Shown here: one piece after another, positions 27,667-36,397 of the stretch
Layout of the letters: the number at the start of each line of letters is the position of its first letter
Position numbering within the stretch: the stretch's first letter is position 1
Source: Catenulispora pinistramenti
Lineage (GTDB): Bacteria; Actinomycetota; Actinomycetes; Streptomycetales; Catenulisporaceae
Assembly: GCF_018274385.1 (NCBI RefSeq)
Contig: NZ_JAAFYZ010000002.1
Span: forward strand, 62,001 to 126,000
Reading direction: 5' to 3'
Length of the DNA: 64,000 bases
The notes under the pieces: generated by a model
What the model saw: the letters and a program-made list of their open reading frames with translations, nothing else
Told to the model about the DNA's origin: nothing
Database searches by the model: none
Position numbers and translations under genes: made by a program

Positions 27667-29425
27667 GCCGGGGCCCCGCAGGCGCGGGCGTCTTCCGAGC
27701 TGGTACTGGTTGGGGAAGAACAGCACCTCGTCGGCCCCGCAAGTGCGGGGCGGCTTCCCAGCATGAAGGTGATCGCCGCTTCGGCCTTCTTGTCGGCCCC
27801 GCACGCGCGCGGATCTTCCATGCACCATCAGCTCGCTGTAGACCGGATGCCCGTCGGCCCCGCAGGTGCGGGGTGTTCACTGCCGGGGGGATGCCTGGCG
27901 CGCTGTTACCGTCAGCCCTGCAAGCGAGGGGATCTTCCGATCCAGGACACGTTCAACCAGAGCATCGACGTGCAGGCCCCGTAGGCGCGGGGATTTTCCC
28001 GTCGGCACGCTGATGGCGATTGCCGTTCAGACGTCGGCCCCCGCAGGCGCGGGGATCTTCCCCCGTGGAAGAACTGCGCGAGCTCTTCGCCCGTGTCGAC
28101 CCCGCAAACGCGAGGATCTTTCCCGGCTCATGGATGAGCACTTATCCCACGTCGACCCGCGGGCGCGGGGATCTTCCTGTCCTGGTGGAGTGGCTGGCCC
28201 GGAACGAGCTGTCAGCCCCGCAGGCGCGGGGATCTTTCCTCCACGACATCCAAATCCTGTGCCGGTCCCGCGTCGGCCCCGCAGCCGCAGGGATTTCCTG
28301 CAGCGGTGACGAGGCGGCCTTGCTTCCGGCAGTCGACCCCGCACACGCAGGGATCTTCCCTCGTCCCCGGTCGCGAGCAACACGTCGGGGTTGTGGGCCC
28401 CGCATGCGCGGGAGTCTTCCTCGCCAGCGGCGGTCGACGTGGCAGGTGTGCTTGTCGGCCCCGCAGGCGCAGGGGTCTTTCTTCCCTCCGCGAGACCCGC
28501 GCTGCGCTCGTCGACTACGTCGGCCCCGCCAGCGCGGAGGTCTTCCGCGGTTCCGCACTGCGCGGTACGCCCGGAACTGGTCGGCCCCGCAGGGGCGGGG
28601 GTCTTCCCATGCCGTCGTTGGTGTCGGTCTACGGGTATCCGTCGGCTCCGCAGGCGCGGGGGGGGCTTCCCGGCTCATCACTTGGATTGGAGAGGGACTC
28701 CTTCCGTGGCCGGCCCCGCAAGCGCAGGGGTCTTCCCTCCTGCAGCTCCGCAACGGTGAACGGCATGGTGTAGGCCCCGCAGGCGCGGGAGCTTCCTCGC
28801 GAGACGGGCAGCGCCTTGACCGGTCATGTCGGCCCGGCACGCGCGGGGATCTTCCGTACACCATCAGCTCGCTGTAGACCGGATGCCCGTCGGTCCCGCA
28901 GGCGCGGGGATCTTCGTGTCGTTCAACTCGCCGTCCGGCGCGGACCTGGTCGGTCCCGCAAACGCGGGATCTTCCCATTCCCAGCGGCCACAGCCACGCA
29001 TAGGCTGCGTCTGCCCGGCAGACGCGGGTATCTCCTTCGATGTTGCCGGTGGTGCCTTCGGTCCGGGAGTCGGCTCCGCAGGCGTAGAGATCTTCCGAAG
29101 CCGCCGGCGTAGAGCATTGCGATTCGCGCGTCAGCCCGCAGGCGCGAGGATCTTCCCTACCAGCAGGCCATGGGCGAACTCCAGCCGAGGTACGCGCCCA
29201 CGCGTTGCTGCCCGATGCGCGACGTATGCTCCGAAGGCGCGGGTCTTCCCTACGAGTAGGGCACCAATGGCGCCCCACTTATCGCTTCCAAAGGCCCAAC
29301 AGCCTGACACCCATCGTCTTATAGTTCGAGGCCGGCTTGCGCCACGCCACCGAGCAGCCCACGTTTGGCCCACTCGTAACACGCATGGCCTTGCCCTGAA
29401 TAATCGCGAATGTCAGGTTTTGGGC

Positions 29426-30682
29426 ATGACAAAACGCGACATCCCCTCATGGCCGACGCCGAGACGCTCCGGATCCGCCACGAGCACCTACTTCGACACA
29501 GTCGTCAGCGCGCCCACGTCCCAGCCAGTCGAGGAGCGGGAGCTGACGTGGTACCAGCACGCGATTGCGTTCAACGACATGAAGTGGCCATTCCTGCAGT
29601 GCGGTTCACGTCGCAGCTATGCAGAGTGTCTGGCCACCGTCACTGCGGGCATCGTCACGAGCGAGGTCGGCGCGCCCAACCCAAGAACGCTGTTCCGTGC
29701 GCTGGCTAGTTGGTCGTTCAACAAGACCGCCAGGGAAGCCGGCCCTCCACCGAGTATGTACACCGACGCGATCACCTGGATCGAACAACGCTCACGCCCG
29801 CTGACCGACCTGCTGGATCCCCGGATCGCGCGCGCGGCGTTCGCGACGACCCTGACCACGCTGGACGGTCGGCCGTACTCGACGAAGGCCCGCCGCAACA
29901 AGCGCTCGGTACTCGTCTCAGCACTCAACTACGCAGTAGAGCTGGAGTTGCTCGATCGCAATCCGATGGACCGGATCAAAGACGCCATGACCTGGCGCGC
30001 GGCGGGCGTCGACCGGCGCAGCGTAGTCAACCCAGACCAAGCCAGGGCTCTTCTGGACGCCGTCGCCGCTCAAGGGCTCCCGGGCAAACGTCTGGTCGCG
30101 TTCTTCGCAACCATGTACTTCGCCGCCTTGCGGCCCAGCGAGATCCTGGCCCTCCGGATCGATGACTGCCTGCTGCCGGAGTCCGGATGGGGCTGGCTTA
30201 CCCTGGACGGCGCCACGCCGTACACCGGCCCCGCCTGGACCGACAACGCAACCGGGCACCAGCGCAAGTCTCTCAAGCACCGCGTAGATGGCGACGAGCG
30301 CCACGTTCCGGCCCATCCCGAACTGGTCAGGCATTTACACGCGCACATCGCCGCGTTCGGCATCACCGACGATGGCCGGCTGTTCCGTAACACGCGGGAC
30401 CTGCCGTACACCTACGCCTCCTACAACAAGGTCTGGCACGCCGCACGCAACGTCGCTCTCACCCCTCCACAAGTCCGGTCTCCATTGGGCAGACGCCCTT
30501 ATGACTTGCGACACGCCGCGGTCTCGACCTGGCTGAACGCCGGTGTGGCAGCTGCACAGGTCGCGGTATGGGCCGGCCACAGCGTGAAGATGCTGCTGGA
30601 TGTCTACGCGAAGTGCTTAGACGGTCAGGAAGAAGCCGCAATGGCGCTGATCGAGACGCGGCTGGGCCCCGCCGGCACGTAG
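29426..30682 (+). CDS. tyrosine recombinase / integrase
   Basis: The open frame extends back into the CRISPR array, but the first credible start is the ATG at 29426, giving 418 residues; the ribosome-binding site is weak. An N-terminal SAM-like DNA-binding region (about 60-190) precedes the catalytic domain. Visible catalytic residues are Arg236 (ALRPSEIL), Arg362 (YDLRHAAVSTW), His385 (WAGHS) and the nucleophile Tyr394 (LLDVYAKCL). The first position of the HxxR motif is Tyr rather than His, as in many actinophage integrases. It looks intact. No partner xis gene or phage genes adjoin it, so it may be the remnant of an element that inserted at the decayed end of the CRISPR array. Confidence 0.9.
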   Translation: MTKRDIPSWPTPRRSGSATSTYFDTVVSAPTSQPVEERELTWYQHAIAFNDMKWPFLQCGSRRSYAECLATVTAGIVTSEVGAPNPRTLFRALASWSFNKTAREAGPPPSMYTDAITWIEQRSRPLTDLLDPRIARAAFATTLTTLDGRPYSTKARRNKRSVLVSALNYAVELELLDRNPMDRIKDAMTWRAAGVDRRSVVNPDQARALLDAVAAQGLPGKRLVAFFATMYFAALRPSEILALRIDDCLLPESGWGWLTLDGATPYTGPAWTDNATGHQRKSLKHRVDGDERHVPAHPELVRHLHAHIAAFGITDDGRLFRNTRDLPYTYASYNKVWHAARNVALTPPQVRSPLGRRPYDLRHAAVSTWLNAGVAAAQVAVWAGHSVKMLLDVYAKCLDGQEEAAMALIETRLGPAGT

Positions 30683-31256
30683 TCTCGGACTCCTGCCCCG
30701 GGCCCACAAGATCATTACGCAGAGATTCCGAGCTCTCCACCAAGCCAGGTTCGAAGGCAGATCGAAGTGAGACAAAGATCTTCGTAAGGGGTTCCGAATA
30801 TCTGCACCCAGCCATGCAGCGGAGCGTCCGAGACGGACGCTCCGCCACGGATTCGGGCGAGCATCGGCCGTAACCACTGAGACGGACATACGGAACGAAG
30901 CTACTCAAGAATGCGCGCAGCAGTCCTTTGCGCCGCACGGTGTCGGGCGTGGCCTGTAGGAACAGCTGTACAGCAGTAGCGCCTCCAGGAGCAGGCGGGG
31001 CTTAGCTGCGGCTGCGCCCGAATCATTCCACGGTGCCGGCGTCTAGCAAAGCACGTCGTCCACGAACACGCAGTCACGATAGGTATGGCCGCCAGAATCG
31101 ACAGACTCGATGCCAGATCGTTCCCTTTCCGTTAGAAGAGTAATCGATCACACCAAAGGTTGATCCTTTCGGCGTGTCGCCCATCAGCGCCGCTTTCGAG
31201 ATGTGACGGTTACTCGCGAGACGTTCGGTGGACACGCGGCAGCGAAAGGCACGGCG
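30683..31256. other. intergenic region with one strong hairpin
   Basis: No gene is supported in this 574-bp gap. It contains a perfect 11-bp stem with a five-base loop at 30819-30845 (arms GCGGAGCGTCC and GGACGCTCCGC) downstream of the integrase. The right part presumably holds the promoter of Tad locus A. Confidence 0.5.
30819..30845 (+). terminator. strong stem-loop downstream of integrase
   Basis: A perfect 11-bp GC-rich stem with a five-base loop. It lies 137 bp after the integrase stop and has no U-tract, so it is a plausible actinobacterial (L- or I-shaped) terminator, or a structural element of an attachment site. Confidence 0.5.
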
Positions 31257-31805
31257 GTGAGGGACGAGACCTGGAAGTCGCTGGTTACGGCCGCGACCGC
31301 TATCTGCGGCCTCGTCGGTGGATGCTCCGATGCCACGCAGAAGGCCGCACCGATCCCGACACCGGCTTCGTCCACACTGCCAACGGATTCGACGGCAGCG
31401 GCAAAGCAGGCCATCCTCGCTGGCTACAGCGGGATGTGGAGCGACTACGAGAAAGACGAGCTGACCGCGAACTGGGAGCACCCGACTGTGGTGAACCACG
31501 CGACCAGCAAGGCTCTGCTATCACTCGACGAGAGCCTCGCGGCGGACCATCACTTCGGGTGGATCGGCAAAGGGCACGCCATGCTGCACCCGGCCGTAGT
31601 CTCCATGACGCCGAGCACTTATCCGACGGCTGCAAGCGTGATGGACTGCGCCGATCTTACGAATTTCTTGAAGTATGTCGCAGCCACCGGCGCCCTGAAG
31701 GATTCGGCCCCAGGCGGCACGCACCTCGTGCAAGCCCAGATGACATTCAAGGACGGGGTCTGGAAGGTCTCGGATATCACGATGGGTCAGCCCGGATCGT
31801 GCTGA
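31257..31805 (+). CDS. Tad locus A lipoprotein
   Basis: The first gene of Tad locus A. The frame opens at 31203, but the GTG at 31257 has GAAAGG upstream and directly starts a lipoprotein signal peptide (SLVTAATAICGLVGGCSD), with a lipobox ending in Cys. The 164-residue mature part is helical followed by beta, resembling NTF2-like folds, and includes VMDCADLTNF. Locus B has a matching lipoprotein at 56282-56905 with VHDCFDSRGW at the same place. Membrane attachment next to a pilus secretin-less Tad system suggests an assembly or anchoring role, but that is inference. Confidence 0.8.
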   Translation: MRDETWKSLVTAATAICGLVGGCSDATQKAAPIPTPASSTLPTDSTAAAKQAILAGYSGMWSDYEKDELTANWEHPTVVNHATSKALLSLDESLAADHHFGWIGKGHAMLHPAVVSMTPSTYPTAASVMDCADLTNFLKYVAATGALKDSAPGGTHLVQAQMTFKDGVWKVSDITMGQPGSC

Positions 31806-32716
31806 AGAGAGTATCGGTTGGCGTGCTCCCGTTACTGGCTGCGATTCTCGTCTCGCCTAACGCGAACGCGAGCGGCAACACCGTCAACGAGAAGAACCAG
31901 TCGCCCACTGATACCAATACCGTGGTCAGCCATGTCTGCCAGCAGGATCCAAGCAGCGCATTCTGCCAGTACAAGATGACGGTCGCGCCTCCCGTCCACA
32001 AAGCCGTTCCGAAAGAGCCGTCGCCCCCTCCTCCACCACCTCCAAGCTGCGGCTACGGGGCGACATTCCAGTACACGCCTCCTCCCGCGATTCAGCAGGA
32101 TGGGACGGTCGGATCGCAACCGGTCGATGTCCAAATGGCCGAATCGTGCCCAGACGGTGCCACCAACGTCGGACCACCGATCAACCTTCTACCGGTAACG
32201 CCGACAAGCCCTGCGGCAGCGGCGAAATCCCTCGCTGACCAGACCTACGCGACCCTGCGCATACTGGCCCCGCCAATCGTGATGGCCCCGGCCACCGACG
32301 CAACGCAGTACGTCGGTATGCCGCTATGGGCCTGGTCCCCGGCCTCAGCTTGGAAACCGAAGGCGACGACCGCGACAGCTGGTGGCGTAACGCTGACTAT
32401 GACCACGGCACCGGTCGTCTCGGACTGGTCGATGGGCGACGGTGGCTCGATGACGTGCAGCGGACCCGGAACTCCGTATCCGGCCACCCGGCCGGCGGGC
32501 GACCTGCCTCAGTCGCCGGACTGCGGCTACACGTACTCCACACCATCGTCCTCGCAACCCGACAGCAGGTTCCCTGTGTCGGTGACGACGCACTGGAAGG
32601 TGACATGGTCGACGTCCGGCGGCCTATCGGGGGCCGAACCCGACCTGACCGCGACAGCCACTACACGCGTGAAGGTCTCCGAGATCCAGGCTCTCGTGAC
32701 CAACGTCCATCCCTGA
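31799..32716 (+). CDS. secreted PKD-like protein of Tad locus A
   Basis: A 305-residue secreted protein. The GTG at 31799 overlaps the lipoprotein stop and starts a typical signal peptide (VSVGVLPLLAAILVSPNANAS). A Pro-rich linker (EPSPPPPPPPSCGYG) is followed by a beta-rich C-terminal part with a PKD-like signature (VSDWSMGDGG) and paired Cys residues (CGYTYSTPS). The paralogue at 55224-56288 has WDMGDG and CGYTY in the same order. It probably acts outside the membrane as a pilus-associated adhesin or scaffold. An alternative GTG lies a few codons downstream. Confidence 0.75.
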   Translation: MLKRVSVGVLPLLAAILVSPNANASGNTVNEKNQSPTDTNTVVSHVCQQDPSSAFCQYKMTVAPPVHKAVPKEPSPPPPPPPSCGYGATFQYTPPPAIQQDGTVGSQPVDVQMAESCPDGATNVGPPINLLPVTPTSPAAAAKSLADQTYATLRILAPPIVMAPATDATQYVGMPLWAWSPASAWKPKATTATAGGVTLTMTTAPVVSDWSMGDGGSMTCSGPGTPYPATRPAGDLPQSPDCGYTYSTPSSSQPDSRFPVSVTTHWKVTWSTSGGLSGAEPDLTATATTRVKVSEIQALVTNVHP

Positions 32717-32726
32717 TAGCTCCGCA

Positions 32727-33425
32727 GTGATTCGTCAACATCGAGGTCTTGTTTCCGTGCCACCGTTCAGCGTGCCTTCCCGCAGCCGGGAGAAAGTCCC
32801 ACCTGCGCGTACTCCTATCGACCCCGTCCGGGCCGCATCACCGAAGCGGCTGCGCAGCATCCCGCGCGCCGCGACGGGAGCAGTGGTGACGCTCGGCTCG
32901 ATTGGCGTGCTGGGCATGTTGTTCTTGAAGGTCGGTGGCCGGATTCCGGTTCTCGTCGTCGCGCAGTCGGTACCAGCGGGCCAGGTCCTCACCGCGCCAG
33001 ACCTGCAGGTCGTGGAGATCGCACCTGGAACGTTGACCGGCATTGTGCCATCCGAGCGCGAAGCGACGATCCTCGGTCAGCCCGCAGCCGTACCTTTGGT
33101 GCCCGGCGAGGTGCTGACGCAGTCGCTCATCGGCGTGGCACAGTTCCCACCCACCGATCAGGCCGTCGCCTCGATGCACCTGAAATCCGGCTCCTTCCCG
33201 CCCGATCTGACGCCGGGAAGCCACGTGCAGGTCGTTGCACCGTCCGCATCTCCGACGAGTCCCGTGCAGATCGTCGCGGACACTGCGACGGTCACGAAGA
33301 TCTCCACGCCCGACGACCAGGGTTCGGCAGTCGTCAGTGTCCTAACGGACCCGACCTCTGCGCAGCATGTCGGCGCGGCCCAGACAGACACGCTTGCGCT
33401 GGTGCTCCAGCCGGCGGGAGGCTGA
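32727..33425 (+). CDS. cpaB: SAF-domain (CpaB/RcpC-like) pilus protein, locus A
   Basis: A 232-residue protein with one N-terminal membrane segment (about residues 49-68) and an SAF domain (VLVVAQSVPAGQVLTAPDLQ) as in CpaB/RcpC of Tad systems. Unlike Gram-negative CpaB it has no outer membrane to reach; it probably works at the cell surface or in the wall. The GTG start is ten bases after the PKD-like gene, and it ends one base before the CpaE-like gene. Confidence 0.8.
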   Translation: MIRQHRGLVSVPPFSVPSRSREKVPPARTPIDPVRAASPKRLRSIPRAATGAVVTLGSIGVLGMLFLKVGGRIPVLVVAQSVPAGQVLTAPDLQVVEIAPGTLTGIVPSEREATILGQPAAVPLVPGEVLTQSLIGVAQFPPTDQAVASMHLKSGSFPPDLTPGSHVQVVAPSASPTSPVQIVADTATVTKISTPDDQGSAVVSVLTDPTSAQHVGAAQTDTLALVLQPAGG

Positions 33426-33426
33426 C

Positions 33427-34158
33427 GTGCTAATCGGCCTGTGTTCGTTAAAGTCCTCGCCCGGCGTCACCACGACCGCCATCGCGCTGGCTGCAGCGTG
33501 GCCAGCCACTGATCCGAAGCCGACCATCATCGAATCGGACGCACATGGCGGCGACATCGCAGTGCGCTTCCATGTTGCAGAGGACCCCGGGCTCCGCTCA
33601 CTTGCCGCTGCTTCGCGGTTGAAGCCAGACGCGGCGCTCCTTCATGCTCACACGCGGCGCCTCGGACCGGCCGCACTCCCCATGGTCACCGCGCCCCATG
33701 AGACGGAGCAGGCACGGCACGCGGTGACCGCGCTGAACGGGCTCTTGGACCTGCTACGGGAGACACCCGAGCCGGCCCTACTAGACCTGGGCCAAATCGA
33801 CCCGAAGGATCTGAACACCGCTGACCTCCTCACCAACTGCGCAGTCGTGCTGGTTGTCAGCCGTTCGGCACCGGATCAGGTGCAACGTGTCCAGTCGGCT
33901 GCTCAGGACCTGCTAGCCGTGAACAAGAGCACCAAGGTCGTCCTGGTCGGCGGCGGGAAGGCCAGGGAGATCCACAACCTGACCGGGCTCCCTATCGCCG
34001 CGACGATTCCGTCCATCGCCGTCTCCGGATCGATCCTCACCCGCTGGTCGGAGCGGAAGGCGAGGCAGTCCTTCGGCACCCAAGCGGACGGCCTCGCATC
34101 TCAGCTCGCGCTTCTCCGACCCACCGATACCAATGCCAGGAGCCTGATCCACCGATGA
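33427..34158 (+). CDS. cpaE: CpaE-like ATPase/receiver-less ParA protein, locus A
   Basis: A 243-residue protein from a GTG at 33427 with GGGAGG upstream. The N-terminus (LCSLKSSPGVTTTAIALAAA) is a deviant Walker A of the MinD/ParA type that lacks the usual Gly-Lys before the Thr pair, and IIESDAHGGD replaces the Walker A' motif. It resembles CpaE/TadZ proteins that place the Tad machine in the cell, but without a receiver domain. It overlaps tadA by ATGA. ATP binding is doubtful because of the altered P-loop. Confidence 0.75.
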   Translation: MLIGLCSLKSSPGVTTTAIALAAAWPATDPKPTIIESDAHGGDIAVRFHVAEDPGLRSLAAASRLKPDAALLHAHTRRLGPAALPMVTAPHETEQARHAVTALNGLLDLLRETPEPALLDLGQIDPKDLNTADLLTNCAVVLVVSRSAPDQVQRVQSAAQDLLAVNKSTKVVLVGGGKAREIHNLTGLPIAATIPSIAVSGSILTRWSERKARQSFGTQADGLASQLALLRPTDTNARSLIHR

Positions 34159-35519
34159 CCGCTGACGCCCTCACCGCTCGACACGTTCCATCGCAGGGGA
34201 CGAAGGCAGAGGCCAACCCCGATGTAGCGCCCACGCTGATTCGCAACGTCAGGAATCGCCTGAGAGAGCAAGTGCGAGTCGAGGAGGCTGCAATCGACGG
34301 CCACATCGACAAGCGTCGCCGTGACGAGATCGCCGAGGCGTTCCTCGGCGAGGAGTTAGAGGCGTATGCCCGCTCCGAGCTAGCCGCCGGCCGACCGCTG
34401 CCGGATGCAGAATCCGAGCGCTCCTGGGCGAAAGAGGCGCGCAACCACCTCTTCGGTCTCGGTGGTCTGCAGCCCTATCTGGACATGCCGGACGTCGAGA
34501 ACATCAACACCCACGGCTGCGACAAGATCTTCCTCCGACTCAGCGGCAACCGGCGGGCCCGCGGTGAATGGCCCGTCGCACGCTCCGACAAGGAGCTGAT
34601 CGAGCTGATTCGTGAGATCGCCGCACACTCCGGGGAGGAAGAACGGCTGTTCAGTCGTCGCTCCCCGCTACTTGACCTGCAACTGCCAGATGGCTCCCGG
34701 TTGAACGCTTCGGGCTGGGTCGTCGACCGCCCGAGCCTGAGCATCAGGATCCATCGGTTCCCCACAGCGACCATGGCAACGATGGTGGAGCTCGGCGTCA
34801 TGGACCCCGACCTCGCGGCCTTCCTTGCCGCGGCTGTGAAGGCTCGGATGAATATTTTGGTATCCGGTGGCCCAGAGACTGGCAAAACGACGTTGCTCCG
34901 TGCGCTCGCGTCGGAGATCCCGCTGTGGGAAAGCCTGGTGACGATCGAGGACAGCCGAGAGTTGAACCTCGGCGCCGATCCAGAGCAGCACCCCGACGTC
35001 AAGTCCTTCCAGGCCCGCCTGGACAACATCGAGGGCGAAGGCGCGGTCAGCTTGGCCGACCTGGCGCGCAATGCGCTTCGGATGGCACCGGACCGAGTGA
35101 TCGTCGGCGAGGTACGCGGCGAAGAGATCCTGCCCATGTTCGCGGCGATGTCCCAGGGCTCTGACGGCTCGATGGCAACAATCCACGCTTCCAGCTCACG
35201 CCAAGCTCTCATGCGGATCGCCGCCTACGCGGCGAAGGGACCGGAAGGGCTGCGTCTGGAAGAGGCGAACCTCTACGCGGCCTCTGCCATCGACTTAATC
35301 GTGCAGCTGGACTACACCGACGACCTGACCACCCGCGTCGTAGCCTCGATCCGAGAGATCGTCGACGCGGACGGGTCGCAGCTGATCACGAACGAGGTCT
35401 ACCGTCCGGACCCGGCAGGACGTGCCGAGCCGACCGGAGCGCTGACCGCCGCCCGGGCCAAGCGACTGGAGGCCGCCGGGCTCGATCGGCGGATCCTGGT
35501 CGCCCGAAATCCGTGGTGA
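34155..35519 (+). CDS. tadA: Tad secretion ATPase TadA/CpaF, locus A
   Basis: A 454-residue hexameric secretion ATPase (CpaF/VirB11 family) that drives pilus assembly. It shows the N-terminal domain with EEERLFSRRSPLLDLQLPDG, Walker A GGPETGKTTLLRA (about residue 240), the Asp box TIEDSRELNLG, Walker B DRVIVGEVRGEE and the His box MATIHASS. All key motifs are present. It overlaps cpaE by four bases and the TadB gene by several bases. Confidence 0.93.
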   Translation: MTADALTARHVPSQGTKAEANPDVAPTLIRNVRNRLREQVRVEEAAIDGHIDKRRRDEIAEAFLGEELEAYARSELAAGRPLPDAESERSWAKEARNHLFGLGGLQPYLDMPDVENINTHGCDKIFLRLSGNRRARGEWPVARSDKELIELIREIAAHSGEEERLFSRRSPLLDLQLPDGSRLNASGWVVDRPSLSIRIHRFPTATMATMVELGVMDPDLAAFLAAAVKARMNILVSGGPETGKTTLLRALASEIPLWESLVTIEDSRELNLGADPEQHPDVKSFQARLDNIEGEGAVSLADLARNALRMAPDRVIVGEVRGEEILPMFAAMSQGSDGSMATIHASSSRQALMRIAAYAAKGPEGLRLEEANLYAASAIDLIVQLDYTDDLTTRVVASIREIVDADGSQLITNEVYRPDPAGRAEPTGALTAARAKRLEAAGLDRRILVARNPW

Positions 35520-36397
35520 TCAGTGTGGGGAACGGAACTCTGCTGCTGACCGTCGGGAGTGCGACGTTCACTCTCCTTGCCGGCCTTTTCCTATTTGTGT
35601 CGGCCTTCCGCGAACCGACGATCCGAGACGCCGGGAGCGCGTGGCATCGGCGCCTCGACCTGCGCTCGGTGATCCGCCAGCCCATGAGGCTCACCGTGTC
35701 GGTAGGCGTCGGCCTGGCAGCCGGGTTGTTCACCGGTTGGCCGGTGGCCGCGCTCGCCGTCACATGCGGGGTCTGGTTCGCGCCGGTGCTAGCTGGCGAG
35801 GACGTCGCCGAAAAGTCCCGGATTGCAAACGTCGAGGGCTTGGCCAACTGGTCCGAGCTGCTGCGGGACACGCTGTCGTCGTCCGCTGGGCTTGAGCAAG
35901 CCGTTCTGGCCTCGACCTCCGTCGCCCCGAAGGCACTGGCCGAGCCGATGGCGACCCTCGGAGCGGACCTACGCTCACGCCAACCATTCAGCGATGCGAT
36001 GACGGCGCTCGGCGACCGGCTGGCGGACCCGATCGCCGACCAGGTGGTGATGGCCCTGGTCAATGCCCAACGCAACCAGGCGAAGAACCTCGCCGACCTG
36101 CTTGGCGAACTGGCCGCTGCCGCTCGCGCCCAGGTGACTCTGGCGGTGCAAGTCGATGCCGAACGTGCACAGCACCGCACGACGCAGCGCGGCGTCATCG
36201 GGATTTTTTTCGTAATCGCCTTCGGCCTGGAGCTGTTCGAACCGAAGTTCCTCCAGCCCTACGGAACCTTCTCCGGTCAGATGGTGATGCTCGTCATCGT
36301 CGCCGGGTTCGCAGCGTCGTTTGCGTGGATGCGTGTGATCACGCGGCCGAAGCCACTCCCCCGGCTGCTGGTCGGCGACGACTGGAAAGGCCGATAG
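35513..36397 (+). CDS. tadB: TadB-like inner-membrane platform protein, locus A
   Basis: A 294-residue polytopic protein with two N-terminal membrane helices, a T2SSF cytoplasmic domain (WSELLRDTLSSSAGLEQAVLAS... ALGDRLADPIADQVVMAL) and two C-terminal helices. It matches the TadB/GspF platform family. GTG at 35513 and GTG at 35516 are adjacent possible starts; the latter overlaps tadA as GTGATC. It ends directly before the TadC start (TAGATG). Confidence 0.85.
   Translation: MVISVGNGTLLLTVGSATFTLLAGLFLFVSAFREPTIRDAGSAWHRRLDLRSVIRQPMRLTVSVGVGLAAGLFTGWPVAALAVTCGVWFAPVLAGEDVAEKSRIANVEGLANWSELLRDTLSSSAGLEQAVLASTSVAPKALAEPMATLGADLRSRQPFSDAMTALGDRLADPIADQVVMALVNAQRNQAKNLADLLGELAAAARAQVTLAVQVDAERAQHRTTQRGVIGIFFVIAFGLELFEPKFLQPYGTFSGQMVMLVIVAGFAASFAWMRVITRPKPLPRLLVGDDWKGR

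Larger units (their letters stand above)
24605..29250 (+). CRISPR. type I-E CRISPR array, about 75 units, distal end decayed
   Basis: I count about 75 repeat units at a 61-bp period, plus a final scrap near 29224. The repeat is 28 nt: GTCGGCCCCGC at the left, a CCCCGC/GCGGGG hairpin with an AGGC loop, and a GATCTTCC end; spacers are mostly 33 nt. The 21 repeats from 24605 to 25825 are identical. The first variant appears at 25886 (GCAGGCAC). From about 26370 rightwards nearly every repeat carries changes, with lengths drifting (56-69 bp periods). The last repeats (29009, 29069, 29130) are barely recognisable. Open reading frames inside this stretch are artefacts of the repeat. Confidence 0.97.

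Noticed and set aside
24603..29100. Many long open frames in the CRISPR array on both strands encoding GPAGAGIFP- or RSPRLRGR-type repeats
   Set aside because: They are translations of the GC-rich 28-nt repeat, which lacks stop codons in several frames.
28826..29425. Upstream extension of the integrase frame into the array
   Set aside because: It reads repeat and spacer DNA; the ATG at 29426 is the first start with integrase-like sequence behind it.
31160..31798. Upstream part of the locus A PKD-like frame
   Set aside because: It overlaps the lipoprotein gene in a different frame and has shadow-like composition; the signal peptide starts at 31799.
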